The notes beneath the pieces are model-generated. The model saw only the letters and a program-made list of their open reading frames with translations. It was not told the DNA's origin and searched no databases. Shown one piece after another: positions 25,076 through 34,361 of a DNA stretch of 64,000 nucleotides (the first letter of the stretch is position 1; each line of letters starts with the position of its first letter). Source of the DNA: Halospina sp040196175 (GTDB lineage: Bacteria > Pseudomonadota > Gammaproteobacteria > Pseudomonadales > Oleiphilaceae); assembly GCF_040196175.1 (NCBI RefSeq), contig NZ_JBEFNF010000001.1, positions 1,182,701-1,246,700 of the forward strand, read 5' to 3'. The position numbers and the translations under genes are program-made.

Positions 25076-25981
25076 ATGATGAAGCGCTGCCTGCACCATG
25101 TCCTCATCCTGCTCCTGAGCCTGGCGAGTACGCCTGCCTGGGCGCAGCGCCCGCTGATTGCTACCAGCATCCACCCTCTCGCCTTGATCGTGAAAGAAGT
25201 TGCTGGCGATGAGGCTGACGTCCAGTCGCTGGTTCCGGCCGACGTCAGCCCTCATCATTACAGTATGCGCCCCTCCGAGCGCCGGCTGCTTGCGGAGGCG
25301 GATCGGATCTACTGGCTGAGCCCGGAGCTAGAACCCTTTCTGCAGGGCATCATGAGCGATCAAGCACTTTCACAGAAAGCACTCGCGCTGGCAGAAGCAC
25401 CTGAAAGCAGCACCGCAGGCAACGGCCATGAGGCACATCATCACGGTACTGGTATGGATCCGCACATCTGGTTAGCTCCGGACCGTGCCCAGGCCATGGC
25501 AAAGCGTGTCAGGGAAAGCCTAGCGGGCGTGAAAGATCTCGACCAGGAGCAGATCGCACGCAATCACAACCAGTTCAGACAACGTCTCGCCGACACCGAG
25601 AGCGACATTGAAAAACGCCTTGCCCCCCTCGCTCGGATCAGCCTGTTCACTTATCACGATGCATTTCACTATTTTGCGGACCACTTCGGCCTCACTATTG
25701 CGGCAACGCTGACAAACAACCCAGAACGCAGTCCCAGCGCCAGACACATTGCTGACTTGCAGCAGGCTCTTGAAGAGGCCCGTTTCCCCTGTATCATGAC
25801 TGAATCGCAGCTTGGCGGAAACTGGTGGCGCGGTCTGGACTTACCGCAATCACTTAATGTGAGCCGCTGGGATCCGCTGGGCGGGGAGATCCGTATCAAA
25901 GTTGGTGGTTACACAGCTTTCCTGGAATCGCTGACGGACGCCGTAAGCCGCTGTCAACCCGACAATTCCAAGAAGGAGTAG
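25076..25981 (+). CDS. znuA: Zinc ABC transporter, periplasmic binding protein
   Basis: 301 aa. A signal peptide (1-23, cleavage near AWA/QRP) precedes a cluster A-I metal-binding protein. Zinc ligands are likely the His in SPHHYSMRPSE, the DPHIWLAP His and the HDAFHYFADHFG His. A short His-rich loop (GHEAHHHG) sits where ZnuA proteins carry their long one. It delivers zinc to ZnuB/ZnuC, which are not in this window. The start may be either of two adjacent ATGs. Confidence 0.88.
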   Translation: MMKRCLHHVLILLLSLASTPAWAQRPLIATSIHPLALIVKEVAGDEADVQSLVPADVSPHHYSMRPSERRLLAEADRIYWLSPELEPFLQGIMSDQALSQKALALAEAPESSTAGNGHEAHHHGTGMDPHIWLAPDRAQAMAKRVRESLAGVKDLDQEQIARNHNQFRQRLADTESDIEKRLAPLARISLFTYHDAFHYFADHFGLTIAATLTNNPERSPSARHIADLQQALEEARFPCIMTESQLGGNWWRGLDLPQSLNVSRWDPLGGEIRIKVGGYTAFLESLTDAVSRCQPDNSKKE

Positions 25982-25988
25982 AACCGGC

Positions 25989-26981
25989 ATGCAGAACCTG
26001 GAACCGGATCGTCGCTTCAGTATTGCTCCTATGATGGATCACACCACTCGGGACTATCGCCGGTTTGCCCGCAACCTGACGCGTCATGCCCTTCTCTACA
26101 CCGAGATGGTCACCACAGGCGCGCTTATCCATGGCGATCGGGCACGCTTTCTGGACTATGATGCGCAGGAACACCCGATTGCCCTTCAGCTTGGTGGCGC
26201 CGACCCTGCTGAACTCGCAGAGTGCGCCGCCATGGCGCAAGCTTGGGGCTACGATGAAGTCAACCTGAACGTGGGTTGCCCCAGCGACCGGGTTCAGAAC
26301 AACCGCATCGGCGCATGTCTTATGGCCGAGCCGGAAACCGTTGCCCAGGCGGTTGCCGCCATGGCGGACAATACCCGATTACCGGTTACTGTTAAGCACC
26401 GCATCGGCATCGATGGCCACGAACAGTGGCAGGACCTTGTCCGGTTCATTGAACGGGTTGCAGAAGCTGGTTGCCAGACTTTCATCGTGCATGCACGAGT
26501 CGCTATTCTCCAGGGGCTCAGCCCAAAGGAAAACCGCGATATACCGCCACTGAAGTACGACTGGGTTCATGCCCTGCGGGAACAGTTTCCACAGCTAGAA
26601 ATCATCATCAACGGTGGATTCTGGCAAGTGGATGCCATCCGTGAGCAACTCAACCATGTGGATGGGGTTATGGTGGGCCGTGCGGCCTACCAGCAACCCT
26701 GGCTGCTCAGCCAGGTGGATCCGGAAATTTACGGCGTTGGGGCCCCCTGCACCACTCGCAGTGAGGTGATCGAGCGGTTTATGCCCTATCTGGAATGGCG
26801 CCTTGCCGAAGGCGTGCCATTGCAGGCCATGACCCGTCATATCATGAACCTGTTTCATGGCTGCGCAGGAGGCCGCCGGTTCCGCCGCCACCTCAGTGAA
26901 AATGCGCATCGCCCAGGAGCCGGCATTGAGGTTGTCCGAGATGCGCTTGCACAAGTCCAGGAACCAGCGGACGTCGCCTGA
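25989..26981 (+). CDS. dusA: tRNA-dihydrouridine(20/20a) synthase DusA
   Basis: 330 aa, FMN-dependent TIM-barrel enzyme that reduces U20 and U20a in tRNA. The opening SIAPMMDHTTRDYRRFAR, the catalytic Cys in NLNVGCPSDRVQNN, and the DusA-specific LQGLSPKENRDIPPLKY identify the subfamily. AAGGAG lies 12 nt before the ATG, inside the end of znuA, so the two genes may be co-transcribed. Confidence 0.95.
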   Translation: MQNLEPDRRFSIAPMMDHTTRDYRRFARNLTRHALLYTEMVTTGALIHGDRARFLDYDAQEHPIALQLGGADPAELAECAAMAQAWGYDEVNLNVGCPSDRVQNNRIGACLMAEPETVAQAVAAMADNTRLPVTVKHRIGIDGHEQWQDLVRFIERVAEAGCQTFIVHARVAILQGLSPKENRDIPPLKYDWVHALREQFPQLEIIINGGFWQVDAIREQLNHVDGVMVGRAAYQQPWLLSQVDPEIYGVGAPCTTRSEVIERFMPYLEWRLAEGVPLQAMTRHIMNLFHGCAGGRRFRRHLSENAHRPGAGIEVVRDALAQVQEPADVA

Positions 26982-27085
26982 GAGGCGGACACCGCGCTTG
27001 TGACGCCGGCGACAGCGCGCTATCGTGACTCGGGCTACTTTCTATAGTTCCAGAAACCCGGATGCACAATGGACGCGACCAGCCG

Positions 27086-28060
27086 ATGACTTCCAAACTT
27101 GATCAGCTCCGCCACATGACAACCGTGGTCGCCGACACTGGTGACCTGGACGCCATCCGCCAGTGGCAGCCCAGGGATGCCACCACCAATCCGTCGCTGC
27201 TGCTCAAGGCGGTGGCCTCAAACGCCTATCGCCATCTTATCGAACAGGCCCTGGCTTGGGCACAGGAACGCGCGAAGACCGATTCACCAGACCCGGTGGC
27301 GGTGGGCGACTGCCTCGCAGTTCTGGCAGGCGCGCAGATCCTTCAAAGCGTTCCCGGCATGGTTTCCACCGAGGTGGATGCCCGGCTTTCGTTCGACCGT
27401 GACGCCACCATTGCCCGAGCACGCCACCTCACTGACCTTTATCGCCAAAAAGGGGTGGATACTGACAGGGTCATGATCAAGATCGCCGCCACCTGGGAAG
27501 GAATCCAGGCCGCGCGGGTCCTGGAGCGTGAGGGTATTGCCTGCAACCTTACCCTGCTGTTTTCATTCACTCAGGCAATGGCCTGTGCTGACGCTGGCGT
27601 GACACTGATTTCACCCTTCGTTGGACGTATTCTGGACTGGTATCTCGCCCAGACAGGCCAAGCATCCATTGATCCGGCCAATGATCCCGGTGTTCAATCC
27701 GTACAGCGGATCTACAACTACTACAAAAGCCATGGTTACCCGACCATTGTCATGGGGGCAAGTTTCCGCAACCAGGGCGAAATCGAACACCTGGCGGGCT
27801 GTGACCGGCTGACAATCAGCCCGCAGCTGCTGGAAGCACTTTCACAGGATACCGATACGCTGGAGCAGCAGCTCACCCCCGATAACAGCAACCGCGCTGA
27901 AACCCACCCTTGTATGGATGAACGCGAATTCCGGTGGCATCTCAACGAGGATGCCATGGCCAGCGATAAGCTGGCGGACGGAATCCGGCGGTTTGCCGCC
28001 GACCAGCGTCAGCTGGAAGCGAATCTGGAAAAATGGATCCAGGGCGACAGCACGCCATAG
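27086..28060 (+). CDS. tal: Transaldolase
   Basis: 324 aa, TalB-type. TTVVADTGDLDAIRQWQPRD and ATTNPSLLLKA form the N-terminus; the Schiff-base Lys is in MIKIAATWEGIQAA, followed by CNLTLLFSFTQAMACADAG. It exchanges dihydroxyacetone units in the pentose phosphate pathway. ATG 27086 is chosen because MTSKLDQLRHMTTVV aligns with the E. coli N-terminus; the ribosome site is weak. Confidence 0.95.
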   Translation: MTSKLDQLRHMTTVVADTGDLDAIRQWQPRDATTNPSLLLKAVASNAYRHLIEQALAWAQERAKTDSPDPVAVGDCLAVLAGAQILQSVPGMVSTEVDARLSFDRDATIARARHLTDLYRQKGVDTDRVMIKIAATWEGIQAARVLEREGIACNLTLLFSFTQAMACADAGVTLISPFVGRILDWYLAQTGQASIDPANDPGVQSVQRIYNYYKSHGYPTIVMGASFRNQGEIEHLAGCDRLTISPQLLEALSQDTDTLEQQLTPDNSNRAETHPCMDEREFRWHLNEDAMASDKLADGIRRFAADQRQLEANLEKWIQGDSTP

Positions 28061-28077
28061 CGACACATGGAGGGCCT

Positions 28078-29190
28078 ATGTTACTGATACTCCACCCGGA
28101 TACGGATCGCGACGGCGATGCCTACCGCGAAACCATGAATTTCCTCGACCAACTGAGCAACATCGAGGTGCGCGTTCATGACGTACTGGGCAGTCAGCAG
28201 ACCCTGACCGAAATCTATCTGCTCGGCGATACCAAAGCCCTGGATGCCGGCGACATCGAAGCACTTCCCGCCGTCGAGCGGGTCATCCGCATTTCAGACG
28301 ATTTCAGGATTCTGGGCAGGCACAGTGATGCCAAACGCCAGACTGGCTTCGACTATAACGGGGTCCACTTTGGCCAGGACAACCTCAACGTTTTCGCCGG
28401 TCTGTGTGCTGTCGATAACCCAACCCATGTAGAAGAGACACTGCGTGCGCTGAAAGACAATGGCCAGCAGTGCACACGCATGGGGGCCTATAAACCACGA
28501 ACCAACCCCTACTCGTTCCAGGGCCATGGTGCGGACTGTCTGCCTTGGGTCTTCGAGCTGGCGGGTCGATACGATATCCGGGTGATCACAATGGAAGTCA
28601 CCCATGAAAATCATGTGCGCGAAATTGAAAAGGCACTGCAACGGACCGGCTATCCCACAGGCGTGATGCTCCAGGTTGGCACCCGAAACACACAGAACTT
28701 CGAGCTGCTCAAGGCGCTCGGCCGCCAGACGGAATACCCGGTACTGCTTAAACGCGGCTTCGGGATTACTCTCAATGAATCGCTCAATGCGGCCGAGTAC
28801 CTGGCTACTGAAGGCAACACTAATGTCGCCTTCTGCCTGCGGGGCATGAAAACCGAAGCCGGCAATCCTCACCGTAACCTGGTGGATTTTGCTCATATTC
28901 CGGTAGTCAAGCGCCTGACGCGGATGCCTGTCTGCATCGACCCCTCCCACTCCGTGGGCGTTCGCGACCGGGCACCGGATGGCATTTCCGACATTACCCA
29001 CGCAGCCGCCCAGGGCGTGGTAGCGGGTGCGAACATGATCCTCGCGGATTTTCATCCGAACCCCGAAAAAGCGCTGGTCGACGGCCCCCAGGCCCTGCTG
29101 CCGACCGATCTTCCCCGGTTTCTGAAGGATGTTGAACTCTGTCACGAGACGTACCGCAAACGGCGCGCCCTCTATAACGACAACGGATGA
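28078..29190 (+). CDS. Class I beta-type DAHP synthase, divergent
   Basis: 370 aa. An N-terminal ferredoxin-like regulatory domain (1-78) precedes a KDO8P/DAHP synthase barrel. MGAYKPRTNPYSFQGHG, GTRNTQNFELLKALGR, LLKRGFG and CIDPSHSVG are the substrate and metal motifs. The usual GPCSVE metal-Cys motif is changed to GLCAVD, keeping the Cys but losing Pro and Glu. The family condenses PEP and erythrose-4-phosphate to start aromatic synthesis. tal, which handles erythrose-4-phosphate, is 17 nt upstream, so the pair is metabolically sensible. GGAGG precedes the ATG. Confidence 0.83.
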   Translation: MLLILHPDTDRDGDAYRETMNFLDQLSNIEVRVHDVLGSQQTLTEIYLLGDTKALDAGDIEALPAVERVIRISDDFRILGRHSDAKRQTGFDYNGVHFGQDNLNVFAGLCAVDNPTHVEETLRALKDNGQQCTRMGAYKPRTNPYSFQGHGADCLPWVFELAGRYDIRVITMEVTHENHVREIEKALQRTGYPTGVMLQVGTRNTQNFELLKALGRQTEYPVLLKRGFGITLNESLNAAEYLATEGNTNVAFCLRGMKTEAGNPHRNLVDFAHIPVVKRLTRMPVCIDPSHSVGVRDRAPDGISDITHAAAQGVVAGANMILADFHPNPEKALVDGPQALLPTDLPRFLKDVELCHETYRKRRALYNDNG

Positions 29191-29207
29191 AGGAGGCATC
29201 CGCCTAC

Positions 29208-30020
29208 ATGTTGATCTACGGTCACCGTGGCGCCAAGGGGGAAGCCCCCGAAAACACTCTGGCAGGATTCCGACACGCCTACCGGCACGGTATCCGACGC
29301 TTTGAAATGGACATCATCCTGTCACAGGACGGCATCCCTGTCGTCATCCATGATCGGTCGCTACTGCGGACCACCGGCAACGACCGGGCTGTCAGCGCAG
29401 TCTCTGCCCAGGAGATGAGCACCCTGGATGCGCGTCAAAACACAGCCACCTGGCATCATGTCACAGGCATCCCCTCACTTGACGAGGTCGTTCAGGCCTG
29501 CCCGGAATACGAGCATCTTCAGCTGGAAGTAAAATCGGACGAGAGGGGGCGACTGAACCGGCTCTGTAACCGCTTGGTCGAATGGATCCAGCGCGAGAAC
29601 CTTTACCAGCGGATTACCCTGACTTCGAGCAATGCCGGGTTCCTGCGTGCAGCGCGGAGGCTGGACCGCCGGATAAGCCTGGGGTACGTCGCTGAACGGC
29701 GCTTCCCATCGCCTGTGCGGCAGGCGAAAACACTTGACTGCCAATACTTATGCTGCAACCACCGGATCTGTACCTCCGCCATGGTTACAGATGCCGATCG
29801 CAAGGGCCTGAGGCTTTCAACCTGGACGGTGAACCGCATCCACGACATGCTTGAGCTTGAAAAGATGGGAGTGGAGTCCGTGATCACGGATTATCCCACC
29901 AGCGCCCTCATCTATTTTGAAAACCGTCGTCGGCTGGGCCATCATATCGAAACTCTCCGTGGCCCCGAACCGGCCACAGCCACTGAGTCACCAGCGGGCC
30001 CGTCGTCGCCCACTGGCTGA
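29208..30020 (+). CDS. Glycerophosphodiester phosphodiesterase
   Basis: 270 aa from ATG 29208, cytoplasmic form. YGHRGAKGEAPENTLAGF holds the first catalytic His and the metal Glu; DIILSQDGIPVVIHD and TTGNDR complete the site. WTVNRIHDMLELEKMGVESV is the barrel end. It cleaves glycerophosphodiesters to glycerol-3-phosphate and an alcohol. ATG 29208 starts at the domain and has GGAGG 12 nt upstream; ATG 29187, overlapping the preceding stop as ATGA, is the alternative and would couple translation. Confidence 0.9.
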   Translation: MLIYGHRGAKGEAPENTLAGFRHAYRHGIRRFEMDIILSQDGIPVVIHDRSLLRTTGNDRAVSAVSAQEMSTLDARQNTATWHHVTGIPSLDEVVQACPEYEHLQLEVKSDERGRLNRLCNRLVEWIQRENLYQRITLTSSNAGFLRAARRLDRRISLGYVAERRFPSPVRQAKTLDCQYLCCNHRICTSAMVTDADRKGLRLSTWTVNRIHDMLELEKMGVESVITDYPTSALIYFENRRRLGHHIETLRGPEPATATESPAGPSSPTG

Positions 30021-30029
30021 CGCCAGTGC

Positions 30030-31424
30030 TCAGAAAACCCGATTGAGGCCGTTAAGGGCCGCCACTCGGTAAGCTTCCGCCATCGTGGGATAATTGAAGG
30101 TGGTATTGATGAAGTAATCAAGCGTGTTGGCGTCACCGGGCTGGTTCATGATGGCCTGCCCGATGTGGACGATTTCCGCAGCCTGATCCCCGAAACAGTG
30201 GATACCAAGCAGTTCCTTGGTTTCACGGTGGAAAAGAAGCTTAAGCATGCCCACCGGATCACCGGAAATCTGGGCCCGAGCCAGGTCTTTAAAGAAAGCT
30301 TGCCCTACTTCATAGGGCACCTTGGCCTCTGTCAGTTCGCGTTCCGTCTTACCAACCGAGCTGATTTCCGGGATGGTGTAGATCCCTGTGGGCACGTCAT
30401 CCACATAGCGGAAATATTTGTCCGCCATGATATCCGAGGATGCGGACCGGCCCTGATCATAAGCGGCACTGGCGAGACCGGGCCAGCCAATCACGTCACC
30501 AACGGCATAGATGTTTGGAACCTGGGTCCGATAGTGTTCATCCACAGCAAGCTGCCCACGGTAGTTGGTTTCCAACCCAACGTTTTCAAGGCCAAGTGAA
30601 CCAGTATTACCGCTCCGACCGTTACACCAGAGGAAGGCATCCGAGCGGACTTTCTTGCCTGACTCCAGATTCAGAACCACGCCGTGCTCATCGCCTTCCA
30701 CGGACTGGTATTTTTCGTTATGCCGCACCAAGACCCCGTTGTTGCGCAGGTGATAGCTCAGCGCATCCGAGATCTCATCATCCAGAAAGGACAACAGACG
30801 ACTGCCGGGATTGATCAGATCCACCTTCACGCCCAGCCCGCAGAAGATGGAGGCATATTCACACCCGATCACACCCGCGCCGTAGATGGTCATGGTCCGT
30901 GGTGTATGTGACAGCGTAAGGATCGAATCACTGTTATAGATCCGGTCGTGTGAAAAGTCCACATCGGGAGGTAGATACGGAGACGAACCGGTCGCGATCA
31001 CGAAACTATCCGCTGTGATACGCTTACCGCCGTAGTCGTCGCCAAGCAATTCCAACTGATTCTGATCCATAAAACGCGCACGGCTGTGGAAGCGCTGGAC
31101 CCGATTGCGGGCGTAGAACCCGGTGCGGAGTTTAACCTGTTTGTCACGCACCCGTTCAGCGTTCTGCAACACCCGCGGGAAGGAGAACCAACGGGGCTCG
31201 CCAATATCGCGGAACATCGGATTGGTGTTGAAGTTGATGATCTGCTTGACCGAATAACGCAGTGCCTTGGAGGGGATGGTTGCCCAGTGGGTACAATTGC
31301 CGCCAACAGTATCCTTATCGTCAACAATCGCAACCCGGCGACGGTGCTTGGCCGCATTCATGGCCGCACCTTCTCCAGCAGGCCCGGCACCAATCACAAC
31401 AACATCAAAATGCTGGTCCGACAT
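30030..31424 (-). CDS. sthA: Soluble pyridine nucleotide transhydrogenase
   Basis: 464 aa flavoprotein of the lipoamide dehydrogenase fold. VVVIGAGPAGEGAAMNAAKH is the FAD site; NCTHWATIPSKALR replaces the redox CxxxxC of disulfide reductases, as in SthA. GVIGCEYASIFCGLGVKV is the NAD(P) site and YPTMAEAYRVAA the C-terminal dimer region. It re-oxidises excess NADPH with NAD+. ATG 31424 aligns with known starts; a GTG at 31436 is possible. Next to the Nqr cluster it suggests a shared redox-balance role. Confidence 0.95.
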   Translation of the reverse strand: MSDQHFDVVVIGAGPAGEGAAMNAAKHRRRVAIVDDKDTVGGNCTHWATIPSKALRYSVKQIINFNTNPMFRDIGEPRWFSFPRVLQNAERVRDKQVKLRTGFYARNRVQRFHSRARFMDQNQLELLGDDYGGKRITADSFVIATGSSPYLPPDVDFSHDRIYNSDSILTLSHTPRTMTIYGAGVIGCEYASIFCGLGVKVDLINPGSRLLSFLDDEISDALSYHLRNNGVLVRHNEKYQSVEGDEHGVVLNLESGKKVRSDAFLWCNGRSGNTGSLGLENVGLETNYRGQLAVDEHYRTQVPNIYAVGDVIGWPGLASAAYDQGRSASSDIMADKYFRYVDDVPTGIYTIPEISSVGKTERELTEAKVPYEVGQAFFKDLARAQISGDPVGMLKLLFHRETKELLGIHCFGDQAAEIVHIGQAIMNQPGDANTLDYFINTTFNYPTMAEAYRVAALNGLNRVF

Positions 31425-31472
31425 CCGCTCTATCACTCCTCTCTGTCTGCCTCAATACAGTTACCGGCGCTG

Positions 31473-31721
31473 CTATGCTTGGCGCTCACTGTCTGCGTTA
31501 TAGGTAAACTTCTGTGCATCGCCAGCTTCCGGCGCGTCTTCATAGTCCGCGCAATTTCCGGATTCACGGCCGCACACTGAGCAGCCGCTGCCACCGCCAA
31601 CCTGGTTGCCGACACCGCCGCAGGAGCCGCTGATGGGTTTACGCCCAAAGATGACGCCAATCGACATCCCCGCAATCAGCACCATCACTAAAACCAGTGC
31701 CAATAAAAATGTCTCAAACAT
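31473..31721 (-). CDS. nqrM: Na+-NQR maturation factor NqrM
   Basis: 82 aa. An N-terminal transmembrane helix (about 3-25, LLALVLVMVLIAGMSIGVIF) precedes a Cys-rich stretch with Cys in SGSCGG, SGCSVCG and GNCADY. NqrM helps insert the iron centre between NqrD and NqrE and usually follows nqrF. ATG 31721 has GGAGG 5 nt upstream. It is separated from nqrF by a terminator, so it may have its own promoter or live on read-through. Confidence 0.9.
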   Translation of the reverse strand: MFETFLLALVLVMVLIAGMSIGVIFGRKPISGSCGGVGNQVGGGSGCSVCGRESGNCADYEDAPEAGDAQKFTYNADSERQA

Positions 31722-31787
31722 ACTGTCCTCCACACGTGTCGATATTGCCATGGTGACTCCCTATCGACCGTGAGTTCAACCAAAAAA

Positions 31788-31809
31788 ACACCCGGCCGGA
31801 GCCGGGTGT
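31788..31809 (-). terminator. Terminator after nqrF
   Basis: A 9-bp stem ACACCCGGC / GCCGGGTGT with a 4-nt loop is followed on the minus strand by seven T residues. It ends the nqrA-F transcript 13 nt after the nqrF stop. Confidence 0.88.
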
Positions 31810-31821
31810 CTTTGGGGCCAG

Positions 31822-33048
31822 TCAGCCCCCGAAATCGTCGAGGGCGATATTCTCATCCTCGACACCAAGATCCTTGAGCAACTTGATAGTGACCGCATTC
31901 ATAATGGGCGGCCCACACATGTAATACTCAATATCCTCGGGCGCCTCATGATCCTTCAAATACCGCTCATAGAGAACGTTATGGATGAAACCGGTATCAC
32001 CCTCCCATTCATCCTCAGGCAACGGATCAGATAGCGCCACATACCAGGTGAAGTTGGGGAATTCCTCCTGCAGCTGATTGAAGTCATCGACATAGAACAT
32101 TTCCCGCCTGCTGCGTGCGCCATACCAGAAGGTGATCTTGCGGTTCGTATTGATACGCTTAAGTTGATCAAAGATATGCGCTCTCATGGGCGCCATGCCG
32201 GCACCACCGCCGATAAAGCACATCTCAGCGTTGGTATCCTTGGCGAAGAATTCACCAAACGGACCCATGACCCTCATGGTATCGCCCGGCTTCAGGGAAA
32301 ACATATAGGACGACATCTGGCCCGGAGGATGGTCGGTTCCGGGCGGCGGCGTCGCAACCCGGATATTGAAACGCAGCTCACCCTTTTCTCCGGGATAGTT
32401 GGCCATGGAGTAAGCGCGCACAATGTCTTCTTTCACCACGGACTTCAGGTCCCAGAGACCGTGCTTATCCCAGTCTTCGTGGTACTCTTCCTCGATGTCA
32501 AAGTCCTTGAAATGGACTTCATGCGGCGGCGCTTCAAACTGCACATATCCGCCAGCCCGGAACTCCACCTCTTCGCCTTCAGGGAGATCGAGGATGGTTT
32601 CTTTGATGAATGTCGCCACGTTGTGGTTAGAGCGTACTGTGCAATCCCACTTACGCACCCCAAAGAACTCTTCGGGCACTTCAACTTTCATGTCCTGCTT
32701 GACAGGCACTTGGCAAGAAAGCCGCCACCCTTCACGCTGTTCCCGCGGGGTGAAGTGGTTTTTTTCCGTTGGCAGCACGGCGCCACCACCTTCATGCACC
32801 TTGCATACGCACTGGCCACAACTACCGCCCCCGCCGCAGGCCGAGGACAGGAAGATACCCTGCTCGGCGAGCTTACCCAGTAGCTTGCCACCACTCTGTG
32901 CCTCGAAGCTGTGTTCCGGATCGCCGTTGACCTCGATCTCGATATCACCGGAACTGACCAGTCGCGCCCGCGCACCAAGAATGATCGCGACCAGCGACAG
33001 GACAATCACGGTGAACATCACCACGCCCAGTATGATCTCTGTAACCAT
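31822..33048 (-). CDS. nqrF: Na+-translocating NADH:quinone reductase subunit F
   Basis: 408 aa. One N-terminal helix (about 3-25), a 2Fe-2S ferredoxin domain with CGGGGSCGQC plus a distal Cys in RLSCQVPV, an FAD domain (AYSMANYPGE), and an NADH domain (MCFIGGGAGMAPMRAHIFD). It takes electrons from NADH on the cytoplasmic side. Last gene of the nqrABCDEF operon. Confidence 0.97.
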   Translation of the reverse strand: MVTEIILGVVMFTVIVLSLVAIILGARARLVSSGDIEIEVNGDPEHSFEAQSGGKLLGKLAEQGIFLSSACGGGGSCGQCVCKVHEGGGAVLPTEKNHFTPREQREGWRLSCQVPVKQDMKVEVPEEFFGVRKWDCTVRSNHNVATFIKETILDLPEGEEVEFRAGGYVQFEAPPHEVHFKDFDIEEEYHEDWDKHGLWDLKSVVKEDIVRAYSMANYPGEKGELRFNIRVATPPPGTDHPPGQMSSYMFSLKPGDTMRVMGPFGEFFAKDTNAEMCFIGGGAGMAPMRAHIFDQLKRINTNRKITFWYGARSRREMFYVDDFNQLQEEFPNFTWYVALSDPLPEDEWEGDTGFIHNVLYERYLKDHEAPEDIEYYMCGPPIMNAVTIKLLKDLGVEDENIALDDFGG

Positions 33049-33084
33049 GACTCCGCCTTCTGCCTTGAATCCGAATACGCTGTT

Positions 33085-33693
33085 TTACAGCGAAATGCCC
33101 GCAAAGGACATGAAACCGAGCGACATCAGTCCCACGGTGATGAATGTGATACCGAGACCACGCAGTCCCGGCGGAACGTCACTGTATTTGAGCTTTTCCC
33201 GAATGCCTGCCAGTGCCACGATCGCAAGGGCCCAGCCAACGCCGGCCCCAAAACCATAGGCCACACTCTCACCAAATGCATAATCCCGCTCGACCATGAA
33301 AAGCGAGGCACCCAGAATGGCACAGTTCACAGTGATCAGGGGCAGGAAGACCCCCAGCGCGCTGTACAGCACCGGCACGTAGCGATCCAGGAACATCTCC
33401 AGAATCTGCACCAGCGCAGCGATCACGCCAATATAGGTCAGAAGCCCAAGAAAACTCAGATTCATGTTGGGCAACCCGGCCCAGGAAAGCGCCCCATCAC
33501 GCAGGACATAGTTATAGATGAGGTTGTTCACCGGCACTGAGATCGTCAGAACCACAACCACGGCGATCCCAAGGCCCAGCGCTGCCTCCACTTTCTTGGA
33601 AATAGCCAGAAAGGTACACATCCCAAGGAAAAACGCCAGCGCCAGGTTTTCAACAAAAATAGCCTCGAGAATAAGGCTGATATAGTGTTCCAT
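33085..33693 (-). CDS. nqrE: Na+-translocating NADH:quinone reductase subunit E
   Basis: 202 aa, six predicted transmembrane helices. VENLALAFFLGMCTFLAIS and TVNCAILGASLF carry the two Cys that, with the pair in NqrD, hold the intramembrane iron centre. Its start overlaps the nqrD stop by 1 nt. Confidence 0.96.
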   Translation of the reverse strand: MEHYISLILEAIFVENLALAFFLGMCTFLAISKKVEAALGLGIAVVVVLTISVPVNNLIYNYVLRDGALSWAGLPNMNLSFLGLLTYIGVIAALVQILEMFLDRYVPVLYSALGVFLPLITVNCAILGASLFMVERDYAFGESVAYGFGAGVGWALAIVALAGIREKLKYSDVPPGLRGLGITFITVGLMSLGFMSFAGISL

Positions 33694-34358
33694 CAGAATG
33701 CCTCCCGTACTTTATGGGGCTGCATCTCGAACTCTTCTTCTTCAACTTGATCCGGATCCCAGATCCGTACGGCCCAGATGAAAAAGCCAATCAGGAAAAA
33801 AGCGCTCGGAGGCAGAAGCATCAAGCCATTCGGCACATAGAAGCCGCCTTCACTTGCCAGTGGCAGGACGGTATAGCCCATCCATGTTCCGGCGCCAAAT
33901 ATCTCACGGAAGGTAGCGACCACAATCAGGATAACGCTGTAACCAATCCCGTTACCCAATCCGTCAACAAAACTCAGCCACGGACCATTCTGCATAGCGA
34001 AGCCTTCAGCGCGGCCCAGAATGATGCAGTTGGTGATGATCAACCCCACGAATACCGACAGCTGCTTACTGATCTCATAGGCGAACGCCTTGAGGAACTG
34101 ATCCACAACGATGACCAGCGAAGCAATAACCGTCATCTGGACAATAATCCGGATGCTGCTGGGAATCTGCTTGCGGATGAGTGACACCGCAAAGTTGGAA
34201 GCACAAGTCACCGCTATCACAGAAGCACACATTACAAGACTCACCGTGACGCTTGACGTAACAGCCAACGCCGAACAGATGCCTAGGATCTGAAGAGCAA
34301 TCGGATTATTGTGCAGTATGGGTCCAAACAGGACGTCTTTGGTTTTCATTTCCGCCAT
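33693..34358 (-). CDS. nqrD: Na+-translocating NADH:quinone reductase subunit D
   Basis: 221 aa, six transmembrane helices, homologous to NqrE with inverted topology. LQILGICSALAVTSS and LIITNCIILGRAEGFA contain the Cys of the shared iron site. It starts 3 nt after nqrC. Confidence 0.96.
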   Translation of the reverse strand: MAEMKTKDVLFGPILHNNPIALQILGICSALAVTSSVTVSLVMCASVIAVTCASNFAVSLIRKQIPSSIRIIVQMTVIASLVIVVDQFLKAFAYEISKQLSVFVGLIITNCIILGRAEGFAMQNGPWLSFVDGLGNGIGYSVILIVVATFREIFGAGTWMGYTVLPLASEGGFYVPNGLMLLPPSAFFLIGFFIWAVRIWDPDQVEEEEFEMQPHKVREAF

Positions 34359-34361
34359 GGA

